Of a stretch of DNA of 64,000 nt, positions 11,994-23,800 are shown piece by piece. The stretch is from Simmondsia chinensis (lineage: Eukaryota > Streptophyta > Magnoliopsida > Caryophyllales > Simmondsiaceae), in NCBI GenBank assembly GCA_018398585.1, contig JAGTTD010000010.1, positions 21,636,005 through 21,700,004 of the forward strand, given 5' to 3'. The stretch's first letter is position 1, and every line of letters begins with the position of its first letter. Made by a program: the position numbers and the translations under genes. The notes beneath the pieces are model-generated. The model made no database searches, was not told where the DNA came from, and worked only from the letters and a program-made list of their open reading frames with translations.

Positions 11994-12218
11994 CACACTA
12001 ATTTAATGCTAATTTAGGTTTAGAGTTTAAAACCTAAATTTTCAAAAGCCAGTGTCTTGATGAAATATACTAACTTTGATTGATTAACAACTCATTTACT
12101 GTTTAAATTGCTTTATTTCATTAATTGTTCAACTCTTCCCACAAAAACCCAGATTTAAGCAACTCATTAGTTATTGAATTAAACTTTATATTGTATTTCC
12201 TGTGGATACGACACCCAT
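11994..12218 (+). mobile_element. old Athila-like LTR, piece 3
   Basis: Diverged match to the LTR segment before 'tcctgtggatacgac'. It resumes after the hAT-like insert at 12813-12885, where 'cttgcgagta' + 'cactgtttt' parallels the LTR end at 6393-6425. Confidence 0.55.
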
Positions 12219-12812
12219 TAGGGGTGTAAACGAACCGAACGTTCAATAAACTACTCGTGTTCGAAATCGATTATGGCTCGTTCATGTTCATAATTAGGAC
12301 TTGATAACTTATCGAGTCGAGTTCGAGCAGGTTCGATAAGCTTAATGAGCCGAATTCGAACAAGGGGGTGCTTGGCTTGTTAATGTTCGTGAACAATTCG
12401 ATAAGAGCTTGTTAAGGGCTCGTTAAAAGCTCGTTAAAAAACTCGTTAAGAGCTCATTAAAGGCTCGTTAGTAGTTAATATTAACTCTAAAAATGTTCAA
12501 TAATGACTCGATAGTAACTCGAATAACTCGGCTCGATAGGGAGCTCGGCTCAATAATAAGCTCGTGTTTGTTATGAGCTCGATTTCATTCGATAACGAAC
12601 TTGGCTCGGCTTGATAAGGAGCTCGAATTGGTTCGATTAGCTTAACGAGCTGAGCCGAGCCGAGCCGAGCCTCGAGCACAACAAAATCTTAACGAATCGA
12701 ACTCGAACAATGGGTTGGAAAGCTCGATAAGAGCTTAGCTTGAACTCGAGCTCGATAAATCTTAATGAACTGAGTTTGAACAAGGGGATGCTCAGCTCGG
12801 TTACACTCCCCA
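12219..12812. mobile_element. hAT-like non-autonomous element
   Basis: Starts TAGGGGTGTAAACGAACC and ends CGGTTACACTCCCCA, imperfect terminal inverted repeats of the common plant TAGGGGTGTAAACG type. The interior repeats 'gctcgttaa'/'gctcgataa' motifs many times. No transposase. A clear 8-bp target duplication was not resolved. It interrupts the old LTR. Confidence 0.65.
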
Positions 12813-12885
12813 TATAGCCATCACAAATACAACTTGTTCATGTGCTTGCGAGTACACTGTTTTAAACATTTTTAAAACTATAACA
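12813..12885 (+). mobile_element. old Athila-like LTR, terminal piece
   Basis: Matches the last part of the LTR and ends near AACTATAACA. The next stretch (12886-13064) is AT-rich with nothing recognisable. Confidence 0.5.
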
Positions 12886-13064
12886 AAATGTCTTTTACAT
12901 AATCTATAATTTTTAAGATATTTAATAATGTTAAATATTGCTGATAAAAATTATACCAAAAAATATCCAATAATTACCACAACTAGCAAATATTAGCAAA
13001 AGTTAGGCTTTCACATACATAGCAGAAGCAAAGAGGACCAAAATGTCCATCATGAGGGTGTCTT

Positions 13065-13569
13065 TAGAGGTGGCCAACGGGCCGGGCCACGGGCCCAATT
13101 TTGATGGGGGCTGGGCCTGGTTAGGCCCGGCCCGGTAGCCGTTGCTCCCCCTCCTCCTAATTAAAAAAAAATTATATTACTTTTACTTGTAATTTTTGAT
13201 AAACAAGTTTGTACTTTTAAATATTAGGCTCCAACTGCGCTGTATTTGTACTTGTTACGTTATTTATTTACCATTATTTACTATTACTTATTATATATTT
13301 TATTTTATTACATATATTTAGCATTTTTAGTGCTTGGGATAAAATCTATTTGTATCTCATATTATTTATCAATGAATTATAATAATTTTAGTACAAAATG
13401 ACTTTATATTTTTTAAATTTTGCATTTTTTTTAAAAGCTAATAAAAAACGGGCCAACCCGGGCCCACCCGACCCGACTCGCACTGTAGGCCCGGGCCGGG
13501 TGGGGCCCTGGAGCCCCCAGGCCAGGTATCCAACCGAGCCGAACTCGGCCTGGCCCATGGCCACCTCTA
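13065..13569. mobile_element. hAT MITE
   Basis: 505 bp with terminal inverted repeats TAGAGGTGGCCAACGGGCC / TAGAGGTGGCCATGGGCC. The ends are GC-rich and the core (13150-13440) is strongly AT-rich, with no coding potential. Target duplications are GGTGTCTT (13057-13064) and GGTGTCTC (13570-13577), 7 of 8 identical, the hAT length. It lies about 1.2 kb upstream of the SWC2 start codon. Confidence 0.9.
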
Positions 13570-14762
13570 GGTGTCTCATTTGGTGGCATCTTTTACCTAT
13601 GCAGTCATCGACCAGGGGTCCGAAGTTTAATTTTTGCTGAGGATATATTTATGACTTACCTGCTCATGAAAACTTATGGGCTATTCTCATGAGCCGGAAT
13701 TGGTTGAGGCAATTTAACCCCTTGTTGCCCAAAAAAAAAAAAAATAAAAAAGAAAAAAAGGGGGGACCAAAGTATCAAATTTTTCTAAAGCTTTTAGTAA
13801 ATTAACAATGTTGCGTTTTTCAGCATCCTAGAACCCGCGAATGCCTCCTGCATGCCCACCTCTAGCACCGCCGCGATCATCCCGATCGTCTACCACCATC
13901 GGTCTTCTCTGCCGGTACTCCCAGCCCTACCTTTTACTCTAGTCGCTTATCTTCTGAGGTACTCTATTTTCCAATTTTTTGGCAATCGGGTTCCTGGATT
14001 TGTGCCTCTTTAACGGTTTCTCTATATTCCTTGATACTTTTGCTGATTTTTCTACTATTGGGTCCGTTGGTAGACCCTGGAAATCAATTTTCTGAAACCG
14101 CTTGGCGATTTCTGATTCATGACGCTTCAGCTCTTCTGATCTTTAGATTTCGGACACAGAGTGCACATTGTTAGCTATGGTGCCTTCGAGAGGTTATTTA
14201 GCTTTGATACCATTGATACAGTTGAAATTAGGAAGAGTGGCTAAGTTGCCCGATCTAAAGCTTAGCTAGGGTAGATAGTGGAATTCAGAGGGGAGTCTGG
14301 GAAGAAATTCGGAGAGAGAAAGAGGCGAGGAGGAGAATAGGGAGAGAAAAATGTCATTGACATTACTGTTCATATTGGCCCTTACAACCTTAATGATCAT
14401 TATGATCATTTTATAATACATTTGGGAGGGAGGACTACTAAAATTATAGCTACTCACAATGATAGAAAGATTACCTAAGTTACCATTAAAATGAAACTAC
14501 TTATCGAAATATTATTCAATTGTATGTATAGCACGTGAGGAGGCACTGGGTTTGTTGTTGTTGTTGTTGTTTGTATAGCACGTGAATAATTTCTTTTTTT
14601 TTCCCTGCAGCATCCTACTGTTTTGCTCTTTCTGAATCATATCTCTCTTATCTGTATCGTATTTCTCTAATTTTCTAAATGTGCGTTTGTATGTTGAGAA
14701 AAGGAAGAGTGTTAGTCACAGAAGCTAGTTGGAGAAATTAGAGTGTCAAATTCTGCAAAACT
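13570..14762 (+). promoter_or_regulatory. SWC2 upstream region and probable 5' UTR
   Basis: After a poly-A-rich patch (13728-13760) the sequence becomes C-rich (13840-13930), like a plant 5' UTR. A donor CTGAG|GTACTC at 13958/13959 and a strong acceptor (T-rich tract plus CCCTGCAG) ending at 14610 suggest a 5' UTR intron of about 650 bp that carries the tiny insert at 14539-14571. The start codon context is AAAACTATGGAA. Splicing and transcription start are inferred; no transcript data are available. Confidence 0.45.
14539..14571 (+). mobile_element. 33-bp 5'-truncated RTE/SINE tail insertion
   Basis: Only GGAGGCACTGGG plus (TTG)n remains of the shared RTE/SINE 3' tail. It is bounded by an exact 14-bp duplication TGTATAGCACGTGA (14525-14538, 14572-14585), which shows target-primed reverse transcription that stopped almost at once. 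Confidence 0.9.
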
Positions 14763-14830
14763 ATGGAACCCTCCAAAGAAGAGCAGCCAATTTTCCTTGA
14801 ACGCTCTTCCCGACTTACAAGAGGAAAGCG
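14763..14830 (+). CDS. SWC2: SWC2 exon 1
   Basis: 68 nt from ATG, ending AAGCG|GTAAGAG. Arg is split across intron 1 (101 bp). It encodes the conserved [10 protein letters not shown] start of the YL1 domain. Confidence 0.9.
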
Positions 14831-17800
14831 GTAAGAGATTTAGCACTTCTAGGATCACATTTTATCTTTAATTTGGAAAAAAAAAGGAAAACAATTTGGG
14901 ATAATACCATGGGTTTATTTATTTTTATTAGGATGAACAAATTGCTTGATGAAGAAATTGAAGAGGATGAAAGTTTTTGGAATCAAGATGCTTTTAAAGA
15001 GGTAAATGATATATATAATGATGTCTGATGAGTATGTGATGCTACTTCTGCATAGACAATATGTGTGGAGATGCTGTGCTTTTAGGGCAAAATTGTTCTG
15101 TTTCTCGTGATCACTTATTAAGATGTGCCAGAGATTCATGACCTGTATATGCTATGTACATGGGTTGTTTGCCATGTAAATTTTTTAGGAAGAGAATGAT
15201 GAAGAGTATGAAGAGGAAGCAGATGCTGCAGATGAGTTTGACAGTGACTTCGATGAAGATGTGAGTTAATTCGAAGCTGCATTCTTATTTCTTTCTCACT
15301 AGTATATTTGCTTTGTAGCTTATTTTTATGAAACTTTTTCAATTGCCCTATGTCCACTGATATGATTCACATATGGATCATAGGAGCCTGAACCTGGTAT
15401 TGATGCAGAAGATGATGTCGAGGACAGGTTATTCTTCACTGTTGGGTTGTTGGTTTTGGTCTATGATAATTGCTGATGCTTTGAGTGGATAAAGGTCTTT
15501 TTCCTTTTGTGCAGGGTACAGAAGCCAAAGAAGAAACTTATTTATCCAGGGAAGCCCCCGACAAAGAAGAAAAAGAAAGACCTCGTGAAATTGGAGAGTG
15601 CCAAGAAGGAAAAATCCTCTGAGCAGCTTGCGGCTTTTGATAATCTTGCTGCCAGTGACGATGTTGAAGGAGAGAGAACAGTGAGGAAATCTACAAGAAC
15701 TTCAGTGGTTGTTAGGCAGGCTGAAAGAGATGCAATACGAGCTGCACTACAAGCTACAATGAAGGTCAGTACTATGCCTGGCCTTCTAGATGTTATACTA
15801 GTTTTTGAGGGAAGTTCATGATAGAAATGGTTTTATATTTGTTTTTCTGACTTTGCACCTGCCGAAAGAATATTACTTATATAGGAATGATTTCTTCTTA
15901 TTTAGTGTTCTTTTTGTGCTCTGTGTTATTTTTGTGGAGTTAAAGTGATAGTTCTCGTATTGTATATGACTCAAAATGAATTGTATAGAAGGGCTAGCTT
16001 TTCAGAGCGTAAGAAAAATTAAAGCGAATGTTTCTACATTTTGTAGTAGATATGAGTTCTCAGAAATAGCCTCTTTTCAGGTTAGCACCCTGAAGGGGGA
16101 AGGCTGCGTACATCCACCCCCCAGACCCTGCTTAGGTGGGAGCCCTTGGGGCATTAGGAATGTTGAGTAGTAGATCTAAGTTCATTTGTTGATAATTATG
16201 AAACTGAAGATATTTTTTTCCCTGTAGGAATGTAATTGAGGATACACAAATTAGGTTAAACGTCAAAAAGAATATGAAATATTATTTGACTTATTCAAGT
16301 AGACGATAGAACATGAACAATTAGATTCACATAGGTTCGTCACTTTTGGTGTATCATGCAAAGCATACATTTCCATTCCACCATGTCTAGGGAAGGAAAC
16401 AAGTAGAGCGCTCTAGAATTTTACAAGTTTTGAAACTAAATCCTTTATGTATTGACTATAATATAAGTTTGTTATTAGGGTCTGATTCTTTCACTCCGCA
16501 TGAGAGGACACAAATACTTCTTTTGGGCTTATTTTTTTGTACCTTTGAGTTCCTTTTAGCCTCTCTTCTACATCAATACTATACTGTACTCTCTTATGAT
16601 AAAAAAGGATGTCTAAACCTCTTGCATTTGCCAAAGGAGAAAATATCTAGCCATTGTTCATCCTTGAGGGTTCATTTACCAGGCACTAAGGCACCGGATT
16701 CCATTAGAACTCCGAAGTGAAGTGCGCTTGGGCAAGAGTAGTACCAGGATGGGTGACCTCCTGAGAAGTCCTCGTGTTGCCAATCCTATAAGGTTGGGGG
16801 TCCTCGGAAACAACCTCTTGGCAAGGTTATACCTTGAAGGGATAAGGCTGCGTACATCCACACCTCCTAGACCCCGCTTATGCGGGAGCCCTTGAGGCAC
16901 TGGGTCTGTTGTTGTTGTTGTCCAATTCATCCTTGGTCTTATACTTGTTACTTTGCATTAATTTAGTACATTGTCTTTTCTCAATGGCTGTCTTTGTTTG
17001 CAAATTCTCTAGAGGAAGTAAAGAATAGATATTTTTAGTAAGTGTCAATGCTCTGCATTTAGGATATTACCACTATGTCGAGGAAAATTCACTTGATTGG
17101 ATTACTTGGGGAAATCAGATGTAATGTCATGTGACATGTACTATTAGGCTTTGGCAATGGAATGGGATTGAGTTACAATTCCAATTCCAATTCAAATGGA
17201 ATTCGAACTAGGATGAAATCAAAATAATTGAAAGTTAGTATTGTAATTTCGTAACTAATTGTCTTGAGTTTGAGTCAGTTGCATTAGATCATTCCGGTTT
17301 TCGGTCAAATAGGGTCAGGTTTAAATCTGTCAGATCATTTTGGGTTGGAGCCATGTTGAGTTTTAGGTTAACTCAAGTTGGATTTAGTTAGGTCAAATCA
17401 TATCGTGCTCAAGTTGTATCGAATTTAGGGTAATTTGGTGAGTTCTTTTCTGGATTTAGACCGGCACGAGTTGGTTTTCGGTTGGGTATGGTGATTTGCG
17501 TCTCGACCCATCTTTGTTTCAGATCAATCAGGTTGTGCTGTCTGTTTCTAGTTCCATGTTACCTGGGATTGAGTCAAATTTTGGTCGGACTGAGTAGGCT
17601 TGGGTCATTTTCAACTTTAGTGATCTCTAAGTTTTGAGTCAATTATATTGGATTATCTTAGGTTTTGGATCAGCTTGGTTATGTCACAATCAAGTTAGGT
17701 TCGAGTCAATTAAGGTTGTTTCAGGTTTGAGTCATTTTGGATTTTGGATCTATTGAGTTGGGTCATTTCCAACTTTGAGTTAAATCGGGTCAAGTTTTGG

Positions 17801-20800
17801 TCGAGTTGGGTCAATTTGGGTTCGTGTCATTCAAGGTGAAGCATTTTGAGTTTTCAGCCAAATCTCTGGCGGGTCGGGTGTTTTAGTTTTGAGTCACTTG
17901 GTTTTTTTTTTTTTTTTAATTGAGTTTTGTCATTTTGAATTAAATAAGTTAGATCATTTTAGGTTTCATGTCTGTAGAGTTAAATAACAAAAAAACAACA
18001 ACAGCAACAAACCCAGTGCCTCAAGGGCTCCGGCATAAGCGGGGTCTGGGAGGGGTGGATGTACGCAGCCTTACCCCTTTAGGGTGTAACCCTGCCGAGA
18101 GGCTGTTTCCGAGGGCCCCCCAACCTGATAGGGTTGGCAACATGAGGACTTCCCAGGAGGTCACCCATTCTAGTACTACTCTCGCCCAAGCACGCTTAAC
18201 TTCGGAGTTGTAATGGAATCCGGTGCCTTAGTACCTGGTAAATGAACCTTATGTCAGTAGAGTTAAATATGGAATTACAATTCCTTCCCCACTTTAAGGA
18301 ATTGGAATATATGATTTTTTAGTTAAAATCCAATTGCTTGGAATTGGGCAATGGAATTATAATTCCATTTTCAATAGGTGAACCAAACAATATTAGAATT
18401 TTGGATTATTCTAGCTTCAGCCTCAATTTCAGGCTCCAATTCCATGTGCAAATCATGACCTTAGTATGATGTGCTGTTTGCTAAAGATTCATGGAGTAAT
18501 TAGATCATAGTTGCACGAAGCAGGAGCGGAAACGGGAGCAGGAGCGGGGGACCCGACAATCATAAAAGTTTCTTAAGTTAGCAGCGTGGGGCTGTGGTAA
18601 TAAAATTTAATAAATTAAACTGTTAAATCACAAAGCCTATGTAAGAGTTTATAAGTATTTTCTTGGTTATTGGTATTCAAATAACCAAACCAAATCAATG
18701 AATTACCAAAAAATGGTTAACCGGACTTTTTGTTAACGGTAACGGTTAAGTTATTCTGACTATTTTAGTTATAGTTAAACAAATTTAAATATTTTTCGGT
18801 ACGGTTAACCAAAACTTGAACCACCCTATTAATTTAGGTTAATTATGCGATGAATCATGCATTGATACTTAAATTACGGTGAGCATGCAATGAACTTAAG
18901 TTAGATTGAGCATGCACTGATACCTAATTATGGTGAGCATGCTTTGTTTAATTCCCATGTAGAATTACTAAGCATGCATTGGGACTATGTTAAAGTCTCT
19001 GAGCATGCACTAGCACTTAAATGCTAGTAATGCACATCCATTTAATGTGTTTTTAAATAAAGAAAACCTTTCAGTTTTTTTGAATTTTTAATAGACATGC
19101 TCTAGATTTATACCTACTACACTCTCTTCCCCTTCTAATACTGTAAAAGCAAAGTATTAAGCCTCTTAAATTTGATCTTCACTACAAAGAAGATTTCCAT
19201 ACAGATCCTTCCCCTCTCTCACCTTTTTCCCTTGTTTTTTCTCCAATATTTACTTCTCTCAATCTATTTTGCTTACTAAAGAAGAAAATAATGCAATAGA
19301 GGTTTATCAAGACTCAAGACATGGATAGTTATATAGAACAGAAAAAGGTAACTCTCATTTTTGATGTTTTACTTACTCACTATGAATTCTATCTTTTACC
19401 ATTTGAAGACACTGCAGATTGACTACATACTATTAAGGAAAATGGTACAAAGAGACTGTAGGGATTGCAAGGTTACCCCACGAGAAAACCTTTCTACACA
19501 ACATAGAGTGCTATGGGCGGATATAAAGGCTAAGAAGAGGGCTAAAAGAACTGCAAACCCGCGCAGTCACATACCTGTTGGAGGGATTTGAAGGGGAGAA
19601 GTATAAGGTAGGAAAGAGCGGAGTCCGAGCTCGGGTGGGACTCCGAGGGAGATACAAACCAGATGTAGAGCCAACTAGCCCAAAAGATTAGAGGACCGGC
19701 ACGGGAAGTTCTGGGTGTGTCAAAGGGAAGGGTACCAAGCAATGGGATTGTAGTAGAGATGAGGATAAGAGACATCTATAGTTGCAAGCCAGGAAAGAAG
19801 CGATGAGAGCAGTCAGAGAAGCACAATCAAGAGCTTATGAGGATTTCTACAAGAGGCTGAATACTAAGGAGGGAGTGAGGGATATATATAAAATCGCCAA
19901 AGCTGGAGAAAGGAAGACTAGGGACGTGGATCAAGTACAATGCATAAGAGGGGAAGATGGACAGGTGCTCATGGACATGCAACTTATTAAGGTTAGGTGG
20001 AAAGCCTACTTCCACGATCTGTTCAACGAACAGGGAGAGACAGAGATATCCCTAGGTGATCTTCAAACATCTTAGGAGCACTAGAACGACTGTTATTGTA
20101 GGCAAATTAGCCCCGAGGAAGTCAAGGAAGCCCTGAAACATATGGGAAGGGGTAAAACAGTTGGCCCATATGGTATACCCATAGAGGTATGGAAATGCCT
20201 TGGACAAAAGGGCATCAGTTGGCTGACTAAATTATTTAATCTAATCCTTCTAGGGGAGAAGATGCCTGACGAGTGGAGGAAGAGCACATTGATCCTGATA
20301 TATAACAACAAAGCCGACATCCAGAGTTGCGCCAACTATCGGGGTATCAAACTAATGTGCCACACTATGAAGTTGTGGGAGCGGCTCATAGAGAGGAGGT
20401 TACGGCAACAGACAGAGGTTTCGAGAACTAATTCGGATTTATACGAGGGAGATCAACAATAGAAGCCATCCACATCCTAAGGCGGACGATAGAGCACTGC
20501 AGGGAGAGACAAAAGGAACTTCACATGGTTTTCATTGATTTGGAGAAGGTATATGATAGAGTGCCAAGGGAGGTCTTATGGAGAGTTTTGGATAAGAAAG
20601 GCATCCTCGTGCCCTACGTCCTAGCCATTGGAGACATGTATGAGGATGCACAAACTATGGTGCGTACAGTGGAAGGGGAGATAGACGCTTTCCCGATAAC
20701 AGTAGGGGTACACCAGGGGTCTGCCTTGAGCCCTTGTCTGTTCATTCTGGTTATGGACGAGCTCACTAGGCACATCCAACGAGGTGTACCTTGGTGCATG

Positions 20801-23800
20801 CTTTTTGCAGATGACATAGTGCTGGTGGGAGAGTCGCAGGAAGAGGTAAATGAGAAGCTTGAACTGTGGAGAAGGCTACTAGAGTCGAAGGGCTTACACC
20901 TAAGCAGGGCCAAGACCGAGTACATGGAACTCAAGTCCGATCCCTCCACCACGCCTAGCCGAGAAGACGTCAAGATTGGATCTGAGGCCATATCGAAGAC
21001 GGGGAGTTTCACGTACTTGGAGTCCATGATACAGCAGAATGGCGAAGTTGACGAGGATGTCAACAACTGGATTAAAGTGGGATGGCATAAATGGAGGATG
21101 GCCTCCGCGGTACTTTGCGATAGAAAATTTCCCTTAAAGCTAAAGGGAAGATACTATAAGACGGTAGTGAGGCTGGCCATGTCGTATGGGGCTGAGTGTA
21201 GGGCGATGAAACAACATCATACACAAAAGATGAAGGTGGTGAAGATGCTAATGCTGCGGTGGACACACAAGGAAGGATAGGATCAGGAACGACGTAATAA
21301 GAGGTGAATGGGGTGTGGCCTCAATTGAGGATAAATTGAGGGAGCAACGTTTGAGGTGGTTTGGACATGTTAGGAGGAGATCGATCAACGCTTTAGTGAG
21401 GAGATGCGAACAACCCCATACTACTAGGCTGGAGAGGGAGAGACAGACCAAAGAAGAGATGGCTGGAGACGATCCGACCAGACCTCACCCACCTAAACCT
21501 TTGGGAGGAGATGGCCTTAGATAAAGCCCAGTGGAAGGCTAGCATAGGGGTAGTAGATGTAGCGGTTTGGAGTAGGATAGTCTGGCTTATTAGTGCTAGG
21601 CCTTTGGCTTCTTCTTTAACACACTTATGTGCATACTTGTTCTCCTGATTCGCTACTTGCCTGCTTGCTATTTGATATCTGCTTACCTGTTTACTAGAAA
21701 TTGGTATTCTATCTGCTTATTAGTTGCCTAGTTGCTTAGTGTTTGGCTTGCTTTGAGCTTGTTTGTTTTGCTTGCCTTGTGTTTTGCATTGCTCATGCGT
21801 TGTTGTTCTCTTGCTGCCAGGCCACCATGCTTTATGCTGCTGACAAGCTTATCAGGTTGGGGGTCCTCGGAAACAGCCTCCCTTCAGGGTAGCTCCAGGA
21901 AGGGGGAAGGCTGCGTTCATCTACCCCCTCAGACCCTGCTTATGCCGGAGCCCTTTGAGGCACTGGGATTGTTGTTGTTGTTGTTGTAACATTTGAAGAC
22001 ACTAAGGCTAAGTCCATAAGAATTTAATGTATTATTTAGAAGTCTCATCAAATGAATAGCTACTAAATCATCCCATGAGGTCAAAATAAACGATATCTTA
22101 AAAAATCTAAGGCCAAAATAAATGATATCTTCAAAAATCATTCTTCTTTATTGAAACGTTTCAATCTAAGGTTGAATCGCGTTTCTTCTAACTTGGAAAC
22201 GTGTTCCCTACACGTTTCTAAGTTAGAAACGTGGAATCGCGTTTCTAAGTGGGATACGTTAGTGTTTTGAGCGTTTCCTGCAACTATGAACCAGATAATG
22301 TCCTACATTCCAAGAAGCCAACACTTGGAACATATTGGTAGTTCTTCTAGGACACTGTCCCTCCCATTATTGATAGGCTCTGTATACATTGTGGAGTGTA
22401 TGTTCTTGTCGTGTCTATTAACATCACAACATAAAATGTTTCGAGAATTAGATAATATCTTATAGTTGACAATGGGATTTCAATTATGTAAATCTGAACA
22501 TAATATGTGAAAAATATGCACGTTAGTGCTAAACGTGGAACTGACAAGCATAACATAATGGAATCGTTGTTATGTTTCATGATGAAAATTGGGCTAGCTG
22601 TTGCGTTCTAATCGTGGGTGAAAATTTAAACCTATTTCATTAAGTCCACAATGCCCCTTCTACAGCTCTATGACCGCACCCTTGATTGGGACTATCATTG
22701 CTATCATGACTCCAAACTAAACAAATTGTGGGCCAGCGATCTATGAGCCAATCAAGAAAACTATTAGGTCTTGTTCGGCACATGCAGTTGAAGCCTAGAA
22801 TTGAAACTAGAATTGGGTTGTAGAATTCCAATTTTGTTGTTTGGTTTACATTCTAACACTCTAAATCCTTTAAAATTGGGGGTTATACGCTGTAGGCACG
22901 CATAGAACCTACAAGGCCTTTAAACTTAGCAGAAGTAATGAAATATTGGACTTGATTAAAGTACCATGAATTTTGTGTACGCTTATCCATCCTTAATTGG
23001 ATCAAATAAAAGGTTAGGGGACCTCGGAAACAGTGTCTCGTCAGGGTCTCACCCTGATGGGGTAAGACTGCGTACTTCCTTCCCCTCCCAGACCTTGCGC
23101 GAGCGGGAGCCCTTCAGGCACCGGGTTTGTTGTTGTATTGAAGTATCATGAATTTTACATATATAATGACTTTCAAACTAGTACGATCTAACAAAGTTAT
23201 ATACGTGCTTATACAAAAGGAAGAAAAAAGTAAGTCTCCTTCAGTACAAAATGCCTAGCACCTTATGATCCGTCTTCAAGGAGTATCTGTGACATTTTAA
23301 GGAAACACACAACAAATGAGCTGAAAGCTCAATAAGGAAATCATCATCAACCATAAAACCAATTTGACCATGATATTACTAGTAAAAACTTATTCTATCT
23401 TTCTGTAGAAATAATTTCTCAATCAAATGATTTAGAAGCAGGGTAGTCAGTTCCTTTGAGTCAGCTGACTTTCACCACATACATGGCCAAATTATTTTTT
23501 CGGAACATTTAACACCACTATGCATAGCAACACCTCACAGTTAGGTAGGTCAACCTCTCCACCAATATATGCAACATGGACTACCTTTCCAAAACAGCTT
23601 TTAACACACCATGGTTATTTTTCTTATGCTTTTAACTCAACAGATGTAAAACTCATCGTTTTTCCAACATTGTTTCAAATTTCAAGTAACATACTTTCAA
23701 AACTCACACAATTTTGCCAATCCAACATCTTTTAACATAAAACATTTTATTCTATAAATCGCATGAAATTAGTGTTAGGTTACATCAAATAGATAATTTG

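Larger units (their letters stand above)
19414..21989 (+). mobile_element. RTE-type LINE, 5'-truncated (LINE-1 of window)
   Basis: Starts inside the endonuclease ([10 protein letters not shown]), continues through reverse transcriptase and ends in the tail shared with the SINEs plus (TTG)n. Exact 14-bp duplication CATTTGAAGACACT at 19400-19413 and 21990-22003. 2576 bp, sense in SWC2 intron 5. It is the best-preserved candidate partner for the 5S-SINEs in this window, although its genes are broken. Confidence 0.93.

Noticed and set aside
14195..14330. Copia primer site and LTR near 'ctttgataccattgata'
   Set aside because: No LTR pair or flanking duplication could be found; left as 5' UTR intron sequence.
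16667..16785. 5S rRNA gene
   Set aside because: Strong match to plant 5S, but it has substitutions, continues directly into the RTE-type tail and is bracketed by a target duplication; it is a SINE head.
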